From the NCBI GenBank assembly GCA_016764775.1, contig JAESRE010000019.1, forward strand, positions 1 to 41,614: a stretch of DNA of 41,614 bases, given 5' to 3'. The notes beneath the pieces were generated by a model. That model had not been told where the DNA came from. It searched no databases and worked only from the letters and a program-made list of their open reading frames with translations. The position numbers and the translations under genes were made by a program. Positions within the stretch are counted from its first letter, which is position 1; every line of letters starts with the position of its first letter. Shown here one piece after another: positions 1-7,829 of this stretch. Source of the stretch: Alphaproteobacteria bacterium. Lineage in GTDB: Bacteria; Pseudomonadota; Alphaproteobacteria; Micavibrionales; Micavibrionaceae.

Positions 1-420
1 TTCCGCGTAAACTTCAGCCTGGGCCATAACGGTGCGGCGCATGGTGTCGCGGGTCATGTGAATGGCGTTTTCGGTGAGGTCGCGAATGATTGATTCGACG
101 TCCTTGCCGACATAGCCGACTTCGGTAAATTTGGTGGCTTCGACCTTCACAAACGGGGCCTGCGCCAGTTTGGCAAGACGGCGGGCAATTTCGGTTTTAC
201 CGACGCCTGTCGGGCCAATCATCAGGATGTTTTTCGGGTAAACTTCTTCCTGCAAAGCGGGGTCGAGTTGCTGTCTGCGCCAACGGTTGCGCAAAGCGAC
301 GGCTACGGCCTTTTTTGCATCGGTTTGTCCGATGATGAAGCGGTCAAGTTCGCTGACGATTTCTCGTGGGGAAAAGGACGGAATTTCGTAAGTATCAGGT
401 GATTCAGTTTTCAAAGCCAT
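1..420 (-). CDS. hslU: HslU, ATPase subunit of the HslVU protease (N-terminal part)
   Basis: HslU is the AAA+ unfoldase that feeds substrates to the HslV peptidase in the cytoplasm. Only the first 140 codons are in the window; the gene runs off the left edge. The translation shows the HslU N-terminus ([14 protein letters not shown]), the Walker A motif GPTGVGKT at about residues 69-76, and the downstream [16 protein letters not shown] segment. The ATG at 418-420 is the only sensible start, but I see no Shine-Dalgarno sequence directly before it. Instead an 11-bp hairpin ends 8 bases upstream. It normally follows hslV directly, but here a large unrelated gene lies between the two. Identity is certain from the motifs. 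Confidence 0.96.
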   Translation of the reverse strand, partial: MALKTESPDTYEIPSFSPREIVSELDRFIIGQTDAKKAVAVALRNRWRRQQLDPALQEEVYPKNILMIGPTGVGKTEIARRLAKLAQAPFVKVEATKFTEVGYVGKDVESIIRDLTENAIHMTRDTMRRTVMAQAEVYAE

Positions 421-427
421 AAGTCTG

Positions 428-455
428 TATGTGTCGGTTATTTCACCGACACATA
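428..455 (-). promoter_or_regulatory. Perfect 11-bp hairpin directly ahead of hslU
   Basis: The arms 428-438 and 445-455 (TATGTGTCGGT / ACCGACACATA) are perfectly complementary around a 6-base loop. The hairpin ends 8 bases before the hslU start codon and begins 33 bases after the stop of the upstream gene. On the hslU-coding strand it is not followed by a run of T, so it is a poor match to an intrinsic terminator. It could be a leader structure controlling hslU translation, an mRNA processing or stability element, or an operator. The function is inferred only. Confidence 0.6.
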
Positions 456-488
456 TAAAGGTTTAATGGGGGAAATCAAGCTTTGCGG

Positions 489-3400
489 CTAGCCGTTTGC
501 CGCATTCGGAGTATCGATCTCGTAATCCGGCTTTGCGGTATTTTCGAGCGCTTCCTGAATGTGGGCGGTGATTTCGGCCAGATCCATATCGGTATCGATC
601 TTGTCCATGTCGATTTTGTAACGGTAGTGCAAGTCGCCTTTGCCAACGACCAGAACATTGTCACCATCCATTTCGATGCTATCAACATTTTCAAGGTGGT
701 TACCTGTCAGAGCCAGCAAGCATTGACGACCGATATCGGCATCTGCTGCTTCATATCCGCGCAGACGGTTTTTGAAGTCAGCAAGAACATCATCGATTTG
801 ATCGGCGTCGACCAGTCCGTATGGCACGGTAATGCGCATTGGCAGTTTCTGGGCCTTGGGATCAACGTCATCGCTGTATGTGATAATGATTTGCTGTACG
901 CCTTTTGACGGGTCGTCCGGAATACGCACGCTGTCTACAAGGTCAGGGTCAATTTGACCGACTTTGGCTTTCAGTTTTTCCAGGGCGGCGGCAGGTGCAT
1001 CTTTAGGCGCTGCTGCTTTACCAGTGTCGTTTGATGGTGTCAGACCCAGTACAACGTCCATATCAACGGTTGCAGGGCTGTTCTTATCGAACTGAGCACG
1101 GATACCGTCCAGCGTGCGGTTGATACGTGCGTTCGCGCCAGTCGGGAACGGCACACGTACGGTTTCAGCCTGTGTGATGCCGAACTCGTCCTTGCCGTTA
1201 TACAGGTGAACTACGGATTCACCGTCGATGCTGTCGATTTGTGCGAATTTCGCGGCTGCGACTTTATCTTCGAATGTATTCAGAATGTGCTCGTTACGGA
1301 TATTTTCACGATCCAGACGGGCAATTTCCTCTTCGTTATGCAGGCTGCCCGGATGGCGTGCTTTCATCGCTTCCTGACGTGTTTTCAGTTCGTTAATCGC
1401 ATTGGCGACTTCGAATACGGATGCGAATGTAGCAGAGCCTTCAGGAATTTTGATTTCGCGCAATTCGTCTTCGCCCGGAACTTTCAGTTTCACTTTGTCA
1501 CCGTATACACGGGCATATTCAATGTCATCGACGCTTAAGTTGTCGCTGTTCAGCAGCTTGCTTGCGCCTTTCATTGTGTCTGAAAGTTGTGGCAATGGCT
1601 GTTTGAATTCACCGGTTGCCAAAGCATTGAGCAATTTAGAGCGTTCGGCCAGATCATCGGTTGAGATGCGGAACGTGCGTGAAGATTGCCCGGCGGCGTA
1701 TGCGGCACTGTCATTCAGGTGTACTTTCATGCCGTGGGAGCCGTCTTCCAGTTCAACGGCTTCTACGCCAGTGACATCGCCGATATGGATACCTGTTTTA
1801 TCGAGCAGGTTGGCTGCGTATCTTTCGGCTTTCGGCTTGTCTTCCGGTTTTACTTTAGCATCAGCCTCGGCTGTGAATTCAGCTTTCAACTCATCACCGA
1901 AATGCTGGTAATGCGATGAAACCGTGTCGACCAGACCGGCATACGGTGTGGCGTATGAAGGGGCATTGCCGTCAGCGGCCTTGTCCATCACGATAGAGCG
2001 GAAGTTTTGTAGCTCGGCTTGCAGGAAGTCGATGTCATCCGCGCTGACAGCATCAGCGACCGTGCCGCCGTTCTTTTCGACTTCAAGAATCTTTGTGCCC
2101 AGTTCGGCGACTTTGGCGGCGTTATCACCGAAGAATTTCTCAGGTGCTTTTTGCGCGTATTTCAATGTGCCTAGTGCAGCTTCCGCGGCGGCAGCATCGT
2201 GCGCGCCGTCATGAATGCGTTCCAGACTGGCCCATGTGCCGCGTACATAGACATGGCCTGAGCCTGTAAAGTCACGCCAGCCTTCGTTTTCGTCCTGTGA
2301 AACCTGAATGCCCAGTGAAGAGGCCATTTCCTTGGGGAAGTCGTTGATGGTGTTTACGGCTTGTTTTGCATCATCAATGCTCGGGCGCTCTTTAGGGCCT
2401 TCAAGTGCCGCTTTCAATTCTGTTTTGGCCATATACTGGAAGTGTGCGTTGGCAACGCCGACTTCGTGCGCATATTTCTGAAAATATTCAGGAGCGCCCT
2501 CGGCGGCTGCCTGTCTGGCCAATGTTTTTGCGAATTTGTCAGTTTCCTTAGCAATCAAAGCCAGTTCATCGGCGTTCAAAGCAGACTTCAGGTCTGCACC
2601 GTCTTTTTCGGCATCCAGAATACGGCTTCCCAACGCAGCGATTTCACCGACATTGTCGCCGACGAAAATTTCAGGCTTCTTTTGTGCAAAGGCGAGTGTG
2701 GGTTTGGCGGCTTCAGCGGCCTCAGCGTCATGGGCGTTACCATGAATGCGCAGGGCAGAAGCAACAGCACCGCGAATATACACGTGGCCTGAGCCTGTTA
2801 GGTCTTTCCATTTCCCGTTATCGGCTTCGGGAATCTCAACGCCCAGTTCTTCTGCCATTTCATTCGGAAAGTTGGACAGTGTGGCGATGGCGTCTGCGGC
2901 ATCTTCCGGCTTTACTGTCGGGCCGGGTGCGTTTTCAGTCGCGTTTTTCAAATCGCCATTGATGTACATATTGGCCATGGTGATGGACTGACCGACAATG
3001 TTCATGTTGATTTCCTTGTCGGCGTCGACACCTAAAAATTCGTGCAGAGGCACATGCGCGACCTTTGGATTTTCAGCATCGTCGGCGTTTTTGGCAACGA
3101 CCTGTACAACAGTGCCGTGTTCCGGATGTTGTTGCAGGCTGATTTGCTGTACGTCTTCGATGGAGACTTCATTGATGTCGGCTGCTCTTTGGACGAGGCT
3201 TTCAATAATCTGGTATTGGCTTTCGGGTACGCCGTTTTCCATGACATCGTTTACGAATTTCTGGTGGCTTAGCCCTTGTTGGAAAGATGCCAATGCCTGC
3301 GTTGCATTGTTTGTTCTCTCGTTAATGTATTCCACGCTGTAGTTGGCGGCGTCTTCGCCGTAAATTTCTGCGAGGGAAAAGCGCTCTGTCTGTACGTCTT

Positions 3401-3998
3401 CCGGTCCATCACCTGTGCGGACTTGAACGACGATAGCGCCAGCGCCGTCATGGTTAGCATCATATTCGATGGAGGTTACGCGCTCGGCCAAGGCTTCGAA
3501 TGTTTCTTCGGTTTGGCCGTCGGGGCCGTCTTTTTCCAGCACGGAGACCAGAATGTTTTTGGCATCGTCATTGGCAAGGTCGTTTGTCAGTTCGGGGCCA
3601 ATGGATGGTTGTGGTTCTGCTTCAGGGGCCGGGTCGTCAGCAAGGTCTGTTTCACTAATGCGGAGATGCGGTTCCTGATCTTCGCGGCGGACTGTACGTG
3701 TTGTATCTACAACCTCGAAAAGTGGCCATCCGTTCCATTTCCATTTCCATGGCAGGACCGAGCCGTTGAAAAATCCGCGATTTTCGTTCTGTGCCGGTGG
3801 GGGTGTTGGTTCGGGTTGTGCCGGGGTGGCTTGCGCACGCTCTTCCGGCTGATCTGTTTGCTGATCTACAGTGCCCTCGACTTGCTCTTGCCCAGCAGAA
3901 TCTGTTGGTGTGCCCGTCGCCTCTGTAGCTTGATCGGGATTGGTTACACCGTCTTCTTGTTGGTCATCGCGAGAAGTAGAAGCTTGTTGATCAGCCAT
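489..3998 (-). CDS. Large acidic repeat protein of unknown function, between hslV and hslU
   Basis: I do not recognise this 1169-residue protein. Residues 1-75 are a disordered Gln/Thr/Pro/Glu-rich tail, followed by a tryptophan-rich stretch (LPWKWKWNGWPLFEVV, about 82-97). Two long similar modules follow, about residues 363-535 and 541-710, each with FPxEMAxxLGIxV, the signature TGSGHVYxRG and an Ala-rich helical part. Shorter beta-rich modules with a pattern like VxSIxxDGDxVxV...VPxxxL recur near 174-214, 281-323, 740-785, 825-857, 917-957, 1019-1065 and 1103-1135. There is no signal peptide or membrane segment. The start has a good ribosome-binding site (GAGGACGG). It has its own upstream region with a CtrA-type box at 4077-4092. 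Its place inside hslVU is unusual; a link to proteolysis is only a guess. Confidence 0.9.
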   Translation of the reverse strand: MADQQASTSRDDQQEDGVTNPDQATEATGTPTDSAGQEQVEGTVDQQTDQPEERAQATPAQPEPTPPPAQNENRGFFNGSVLPWKWKWNGWPLFEVVDTTRTVRREDQEPHLRISETDLADDPAPEAEPQPSIGPELTNDLANDDAKNILVSVLEKDGPDGQTEETFEALAERVTSIEYDANHDGAGAIVVQVRTGDGPEDVQTERFSLAEIYGEDAANYSVEYINERTNNATQALASFQQGLSHQKFVNDVMENGVPESQYQIIESLVQRAADINEVSIEDVQQISLQQHPEHGTVVQVVAKNADDAENPKVAHVPLHEFLGVDADKEINMNIVGQSITMANMYINGDLKNATENAPGPTVKPEDAADAIATLSNFPNEMAEELGVEIPEADNGKWKDLTGSGHVYIRGAVASALRIHGNAHDAEAAEAAKPTLAFAQKKPEIFVGDNVGEIAALGSRILDAEKDGADLKSALNADELALIAKETDKFAKTLARQAAAEGAPEYFQKYAHEVGVANAHFQYMAKTELKAALEGPKERPSIDDAKQAVNTINDFPKEMASSLGIQVSQDENEGWRDFTGSGHVYVRGTWASLERIHDGAHDAAAAEAALGTLKYAQKAPEKFFGDNAAKVAELGTKILEVEKNGGTVADAVSADDIDFLQAELQNFRSIVMDKAADGNAPSYATPYAGLVDTVSSHYQHFGDELKAEFTAEADAKVKPEDKPKAERYAANLLDKTGIHIGDVTGVEAVELEDGSHGMKVHLNDSAAYAAGQSSRTFRISTDDLAERSKLLNALATGEFKQPLPQLSDTMKGASKLLNSDNLSVDDIEYARVYGDKVKLKVPGEDELREIKIPEGSATFASVFEVANAINELKTRQEAMKARHPGSLHNEEEIARLDRENIRNEHILNTFEDKVAAAKFAQIDSIDGESVVHLYNGKDEFGITQAETVRVPFPTGANARINRTLDGIRAQFDKNSPATVDMDVVLGLTPSNDTGKAAAPKDAPAAALEKLKAKVGQIDPDLVDSVRIPDDPSKGVQQIIITYSDDVDPKAQKLPMRITVPYGLVDADQIDDVLADFKNRLRGYEAADADIGRQCLLALTGNHLENVDSIEMDGDNVLVVGKGDLHYRYKIDMDKIDTDMDLAEITAHIQEALENTAKPDYEIDTPNAANG

Positions 3999-4020
3999 AA
4001 TACCGTCCTCTATATAGTCA

Positions 4021-4040
4021 AGAGCTCTGTGGGGAGCTCT
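4021..4040 (-). repeat. 7-bp inverted repeat in the leader of the large repeat protein
   Basis: AGAGCTC (4021-4027) and GAGCTCT (4034-4040) form a perfect inverted repeat around a 6-base spacer. It starts 23 bases upstream of the start codon at 3998 and just before its ribosome-binding site. No T-run follows, so it is more likely a leader hairpin or an operator than a terminator. Confidence 0.4.
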
Positions 4041-4076
4041 CTCGTTCCGTTTCTATTTGTCCGTAGTTCCCATAAG

Positions 4077-4092
4077 TTAACAAAAAGTTAAC
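4077..4092 (-). promoter_or_regulatory. CtrA-type box upstream of the large repeat protein
   Basis: The sequence reads TTAA (4077-4080), seven bases, TTAA (4088-4091), then C, an exact match to the TTAA-N7-TTAA site bound by the alphaproteobacterial cell-cycle regulator CtrA. It lies 79-93 bases upstream of the start at 3998, in the 146-base gap after hslV. Regulation by CtrA is inferred from the motif and position. Confidence 0.6.
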
Positions 4093-4144
4093 AATATGTC
4101 AACAAAATCTATGGAAAATGGCTTTGAGGGCGGCTTTGAGAAGA

Positions 4145-4696
4145 TTAAAGTTTTTCAATAATTACGTTGTCATTGGTGTAGACGCAGATATCGGCGGCAA
4201 TTTTCATCGCTTTTTTCGCGATTTCTTCTGCACTCAAGTCCTGATCATACAGGGCGCGGGCCGCGGCCAGCGCGTAGTTTCCGCCTGAGCCGATGCCGAT
4301 TATGCCGTCTTGGGGCTCTACGACGTCGCCTGTACCGGTCAGAATGAGGGAGGTGTCTGCATCACACACGGCCATCAGGGCCTCCAGACGTCGCAGATAC
4401 TTGTCTGTGCGCCAGTCTTTGGCCAATTCCACGCAGGCACGGGTTAATTGACCGGGATGCGCGTCCAGCTTGGCTTCCAGACGTTCAAAAAGCGTGAAAG
4501 CATCGGCGGTGGCGCCTGCAAACCCTGCAACGATATTCTCGTCACGGCCTATTCTGCGGACTTTGCGGGCATTGTTCTTTAATACGGTCTGGCCCATGGA
4601 GACCTGTCCGTCGCCTGCGATTACGACTTCATCGCCTTTTCTGACCGATAATATAGTTGTTCCGCGCCAATTTTGTGCTTTTGCATAATCATGCAT
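4145..4696 (-). CDS. hslV: HslV, peptidase subunit of the HslVU protease
   Basis: HslV is the proteasome-like threonine peptidase that forms a double hexamer capped by HslU. The 183-residue length is normal for the family. A 12-residue propeptide precedes the catalytic pair TT (Thr13, mature Thr1), followed by the typical [13 protein letters not shown] and [17 protein letters not shown] segments. The start at 4694-4696 leaves the expected short propeptide. A sigma32-like promoter lies at 4726-4757. Downstream, the gap to the inserted 1169-residue gene separates it from hslU at 420, so HslV and HslU may be made from different transcripts. Identity is certain. Confidence 0.97.
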   Translation of the reverse strand: MHDYAKAQNWRGTTILSVRKGDEVVIAGDGQVSMGQTVLKNNARKVRRIGRDENIVAGFAGATADAFTLFERLEAKLDAHPGQLTRACVELAKDWRTDKYLRRLEALMAVCDADTSLILTGTGDVVEPQDGIIGIGSGGNYALAAARALYDQDLSAEEIAKKAMKIAADICVYTNDNVIIEKL

Positions 4697-5036
4697 AAAA
4701 AAATTTTTCCTTTGTCATTCTATGGGGATATGGGTGTAACAGGGGGTGCAAGTCAAGGTCAAAATGGAATTCTAATATTCGGAAAGCCCCGTGATTCGCG
4801 GGATTCGGCATTATATAAAATTGTATCTAAAATATTGAATCTCTTAAACTTTATGCTTTAGAGTTGACCTAATAGCAATAGATAAAATTTTAGAATATTG
4901 CATTTTACATAATATTAATTCCTTATTTACATATATATATTAGTCTACCCCTGTTGACTCGATTTCCGTGATGCGGAATTGAGGCTTTAAAAAAATAAAA
5001 AAAGAGCAATTAAGGCGTGAAAACAGGGGTGACACA
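4697..5036. other. AT-rich intergenic region between divergent genes
   Basis: This 340-base gap separates hslV (minus) from the coiled-coil gene (plus). Its left part holds the heat-shock promoter of hslV. The right part (about 4800-5010) is strongly AT-rich with a run of TA repeats near 4930-4941. I see no ORF or RNA gene in it. A TTAA-N7-TTTA sequence at 4915-4929 is one base off the CtrA pattern, and in such AT-rich DNA I do not rely on it. Confidence 0.5.
4726..4757 (-). promoter_or_regulatory. Heat-shock (sigma32-type) promoter of hslV
   Basis: On the minus strand CTTGAC (4752-4757) and CCCATATCC (4726-4734) are separated by 17 bases. This resembles the sigma32 pattern CTTGAA ... CCCCATNT. 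The predicted transcript start is about 25 bases before the hslV ATG. hslVU is a known heat-shock operon in many bacteria, which supports the call; the exact start is not proven. Confidence 0.55.
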
Positions 5037-6185
5037 GTGGGTTTCGATAGGGCGGAATACTTAGATACTCTCAAAACAGTTACAGGACAGGAACGAGACA
5101 CGGTTCTTCCTACGCAACGTGCGCATTTCGGCGTTGACGTAGATGCCGTCGAGCTTATCCATGAGATTGCGAAAGAGCAGGAATTGGAAGACCTTTTTAA
5201 AGGTATGCGAGACGAGGGGGGCGTGCTCTCAGGTGGTCGCCAGCGTCGTAACGGTCGCAACGAATTCGCAGATATAGAACTTCTCTCAGGAATGGATGGT
5301 TATGACAGCGTGCTGCTTCAAAGCACGATGGATAGCCTTAATGATTTGCGGGCGATTGATGCGCGACTGGAGCAGGTCTGGGAACAGCGTATGGACCTGG
5401 CTGAGAAATATCTGGACGCAGATACGCTTGAGCGTAGACCAGGCGAAACTACCGAACAATATCGACAGCGCATTACTGAGGCGTTGAGAGAAAAGCAAGC
5501 AGACATGCTTCCTGAAGATGCTGCTCTTCTAGATGAAAACTTAGCGGAAGAGAGTGCATTAAAGCGTAATCGCGAAGCCATTGTTCAAGAACTGAGACAG
5601 CGTCAGAATGAGTATGATCTTGTAAATATGTTGTCTTTGCGACAACAGGAACTGGCTACAAACTTAAGAGACATTGATCGGCGTTTGGATGATAATGACC
5701 GCTTAAGAAGCAGAGTAAGCAACCTTAGAGGTAGAAATTCCGAGGAGGCAGAAGCGGAAATTGCAGATATTATCGAAGAGCGCGACGATCTAGAAATTGA
5801 TATTCCGGAAGATGCCACGACGGCAGAAAAAATCCAGATTGTAGAGACGGCGCTTTCATCACAATCAACAGATTTGGAAAGCCAAAGAGCTACAACTGAA
5901 GTTGAACTTGTAGAAGTAGCCAGAGATCAACAAATGCTTTCTGAAGAAGTATTGTCGTCAGATGAGCAAATGGCATTGGAAAGAGAGAATAATGCAGCTT
6001 TAGATGGCGCTGGGGCAGATAAAAACGCATTTATGCAAGAGGCTGGCGGTTTACAAGGTGGTTGGAATATGGCCTTGGGTTCTGATGTCCCACTAGACGC
6101 GCCAGCGGAAGATGCGCCTTCTACGCAAGAAGACACGCAAGTCGCAGATTTGAATTTAAATTCAAACCCTAATCCATTCGGTTAA
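5037..6185 (+). CDS. Soluble coiled-coil protein of unknown function
   Basis: I do not recognise this 382-residue acidic protein. The GTG start at 5037 has AGGGG seven bases upstream (5025-5029). There is no signal peptide or membrane segment. Residues about 85-290 are long charged helices rich in Glu, Arg, Leu and Gln with heptad-like spacing, as in coiled coils (for example the LRQRQNEYDLVNMLSLRQQE stretch). The last 60 residues are acidic and low-complexity and end in an Asn/Pro-rich tail. The gene is AT-richer than the his genes nearby. It converges with the exported-protein gene, with only two bases between their stops. Confidence 0.85.
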   Translation: MGFDRAEYLDTLKTVTGQERDTVLPTQRAHFGVDVDAVELIHEIAKEQELEDLFKGMRDEGGVLSGGRQRRNGRNEFADIELLSGMDGYDSVLLQSTMDSLNDLRAIDARLEQVWEQRMDLAEKYLDADTLERRPGETTEQYRQRITEALREKQADMLPEDAALLDENLAEESALKRNREAIVQELRQRQNEYDLVNMLSLRQQELATNLRDIDRRLDDNDRLRSRVSNLRGRNSEEAEAEIADIIEERDDLEIDIPEDATTAEKIQIVETALSSQSTDLESQRATTEVELVEVARDQQMLSEEVLSSDEQMALERENNAALDGAGADKNAFMQEAGGLQGGWNMALGSDVPLDAPAEDAPSTQEDTQVADLNLNSNPNPFG

Positions 6186-6187
6186 TA

Positions 6188-7066
6188 TTATTGAAGACCG
6201 GCTAAAGTAGGTCGGCTAGTGTCGAGTGCCGCTAGTTTTTTTTGGTTATAGGTATGAACAATATCATACAAACTACCGGATATTGCATTGGCATTCGCAT
6301 TGAGATCTGCATCGGTTCTGACACCATTCAGCAAGGCAAAATCCATTAATCTGTGACTGTTACCTTCCGCAAGCGGTTCGCCATATACGATACCGTATGG
6401 AAGGATTACGTTTTCTCTGGGCTGTCCGTCTGGACCTAAGCGGTTTTCATCTTTGTATAGAGCCAGGAATGCCGCACCATAAACGGGCTCATTTTCGGCG
6501 TCGGCTGTTACAACATTCACAAGCATAATATCTTTAGCTTCGCTGCGCGGTGCAAGAGCTGCAAGTGTGCGCTCCAAAACCTGTGTTTGCATTTGTGAAA
6601 ATCTTTGCCCTTCCGGCGAGTTGTCTACAAAGTTGTAGACCAAAATTTTATCGTATTCGAAGGCCTGCAAGTGCAATGGTGATACATCCGGATGTTCGCT
6701 AAGCATGCGTTCGTCAAATGAATAGGTATAAAAAGGCCTGCCTTCTGTTGGCTCTGTTGGCTCGGGAATACCTAATTCTGCATATGTAGTGTCTTGAGCA
6801 AATGAAGCGGGAGCGGGTCTTGTGGTTGCGCTCTCTCTGCTGTCAGCTGCGAGCTCAAATACAGCGGGGGTGCGTTCCGCATCGGAATCACCACTAAATA
6901 AACCTGATAAATTGGATGCCGCAGTTGTGGCGGCGATCGGCGCGGTGGACGTATCACGTGAGGCGTCTTGTGCAACAGAGCCGCCTGGTAATGAGACGAG
7001 CGCAAGAGCGCCTACGCCAAGCATCGCGTTACGAAATGTTTCTGAGTTAAATTTCGGAAATCCCAT
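6188..7066 (-). CDS. Exported protein of unknown function
   Basis: This 292-residue protein starts with a signal peptide: a short polar N-terminus, a hydrophobic stretch (AMLGVGALALVSLPGGSVA) and a likely cut after SVA-Q. The start at 7066 is chosen because GGAGAG lies seven bases before it; an upstream ATG at 7120 would place 18 extra residues ahead of the signal. The mature protein has a Ser/Thr/Ala-rich linker, then a globular part from about residue 95 with MLSEHPDVSPLHLQAFEYDK and VILPYGIVYGEPLAEGNSHR. I recognise no family or catalytic motif. It is probably periplasmic. It converges with the coiled-coil gene and is similarly AT-rich. Confidence 0.82.
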   Translation of the reverse strand: MGFPKFNSETFRNAMLGVGALALVSLPGGSVAQDASRDTSTAPIAATTAASNLSGLFSGDSDAERTPAVFELAADSRESATTRPAPASFAQDTTYAELGIPEPTEPTEGRPFYTYSFDERMLSEHPDVSPLHLQAFEYDKILVYNFVDNSPEGQRFSQMQTQVLERTLAALAPRSEAKDIMLVNVVTADAENEPVYGAAFLALYKDENRLGPDGQPRENVILPYGIVYGEPLAEGNSHRLMDFALLNGVRTDADLNANANAISGSLYDIVHTYNQKKLAALDTSRPTLAGLQ

Positions 7067-7391
7067 AAAATCTCTCCAAATTTCTAAACGATACGTATCA
7101 CTACCGCCCTCTAAAATCAAGGGAAAACCGCCATTATTTTCTATAATACTAAAACTAAATTGCGTTCGGATTCGATTTTTATATTAGAAAATTCTGCTAA
7201 AACCGGGTGAGATTCGCTTTGCGGTGACAAAAAAATGTCTCAAATGTCTGTTTCTATAGCACCATAAATTTTTATTTGTCATATAGCTGAAAAAGTTTGA
7301 CGCGAACGCTCTGAGTGTGCTTTTGGTATAGGCATCAAGAAGGCAATAATGCCTCGTAAATGTGTATGGGAGCCCTACGGGGAAAACGCGA
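7067..7391. other. Intergenic region between divergent genes, nothing recognised
   Basis: This AT-rich gap of 325 bases lies between the exported-protein gene (minus) and the small basic-protein gene (plus). It must hold both promoters, but I cannot pick a -35/-10 pair with confidence. I see no ORF with a convincing ribosome-binding site, no RNA gene and no long repeat. Confidence 0.4.
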
Positions 7392-7829
7392 ATGGGAACT
7401 TTTGAAGACACTGCCTTCATGGCAGATTTGATGGTTGGGACAGAGTCGCCGTCTACTTTTCGGCAAGATTTCAGCCATTACCTTAAAGCAACTGAATTTG
7501 AAAACATTGTAAGACTTGAACGTGTCGTGGACCGCCTGCGCGCGCATGTGCTTAACCAGGTTAGCGCATACCGCAAATGGCAACAGCAATACGTAATGGC
7601 CGATGACCCGCTGGAGCAGCGGTATATGGGTTATGAAGGCTTGCTGTTTAGACAGGATTTGCGCCAGTACTGGATATTATACCGTCATGCGATGCGTGAA
7701 TATCACACGGCAATGGCTGCGCGGGCTTTGCAGGCCAAAGATAAAAAGCCTCAAGCCAAACGCAAGCCGATGACGGGTAAAAAAGCCAAGAGCGCAAACA
7801 CCAACCGCCGTCATTCAAACGCGGCCTAA
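7392..7829 (+). CDS. Small basic protein of unknown function
   Basis: The product is about 145 residues from the ATG at 7392, which has GGGG nine bases upstream. An in-frame ATG at 7362 would add ten residues but has no visible ribosome-binding site. The first 100 residues are predicted helical (FENIVRLERVVDRLRAHVLN, then a Tyr/Arg-rich segment). The last 35 residues are a Lys/Arg-rich tail (KDKKPQAKRKPMTGKKAKSA), as in nucleic-acid-binding tails. I recognise no family. Its end overlaps the end of the convergent protease gene by four bases. Confidence 0.75.
   Translation: MGTFEDTAFMADLMVGTESPSTFRQDFSHYLKATEFENIVRLERVVDRLRAHVLNQVSAYRKWQQQYVMADDPLEQRYMGYEGLLFRQDLRQYWILYRHAMREYHTAMAARALQAKDKKPQAKRKPMTGKKAKSANTNRRHSNAA

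Noticed and set aside
3276-4091. Open frame of 271 codons on the plus strand opposite the large repeat gene
   Set aside because: It is antisense to a long gene with a good ribosome-binding site; its translation is Cys- and Phe-rich without domain features, typical of a mirror frame.
4864-4896. Sigma70 promoter TTGACC ... TAGAAT before the coiled-coil gene
   Set aside because: The spacing is 21 bases, too long for a standard promoter, and the whole region is AT-rich so matches are expected by chance.
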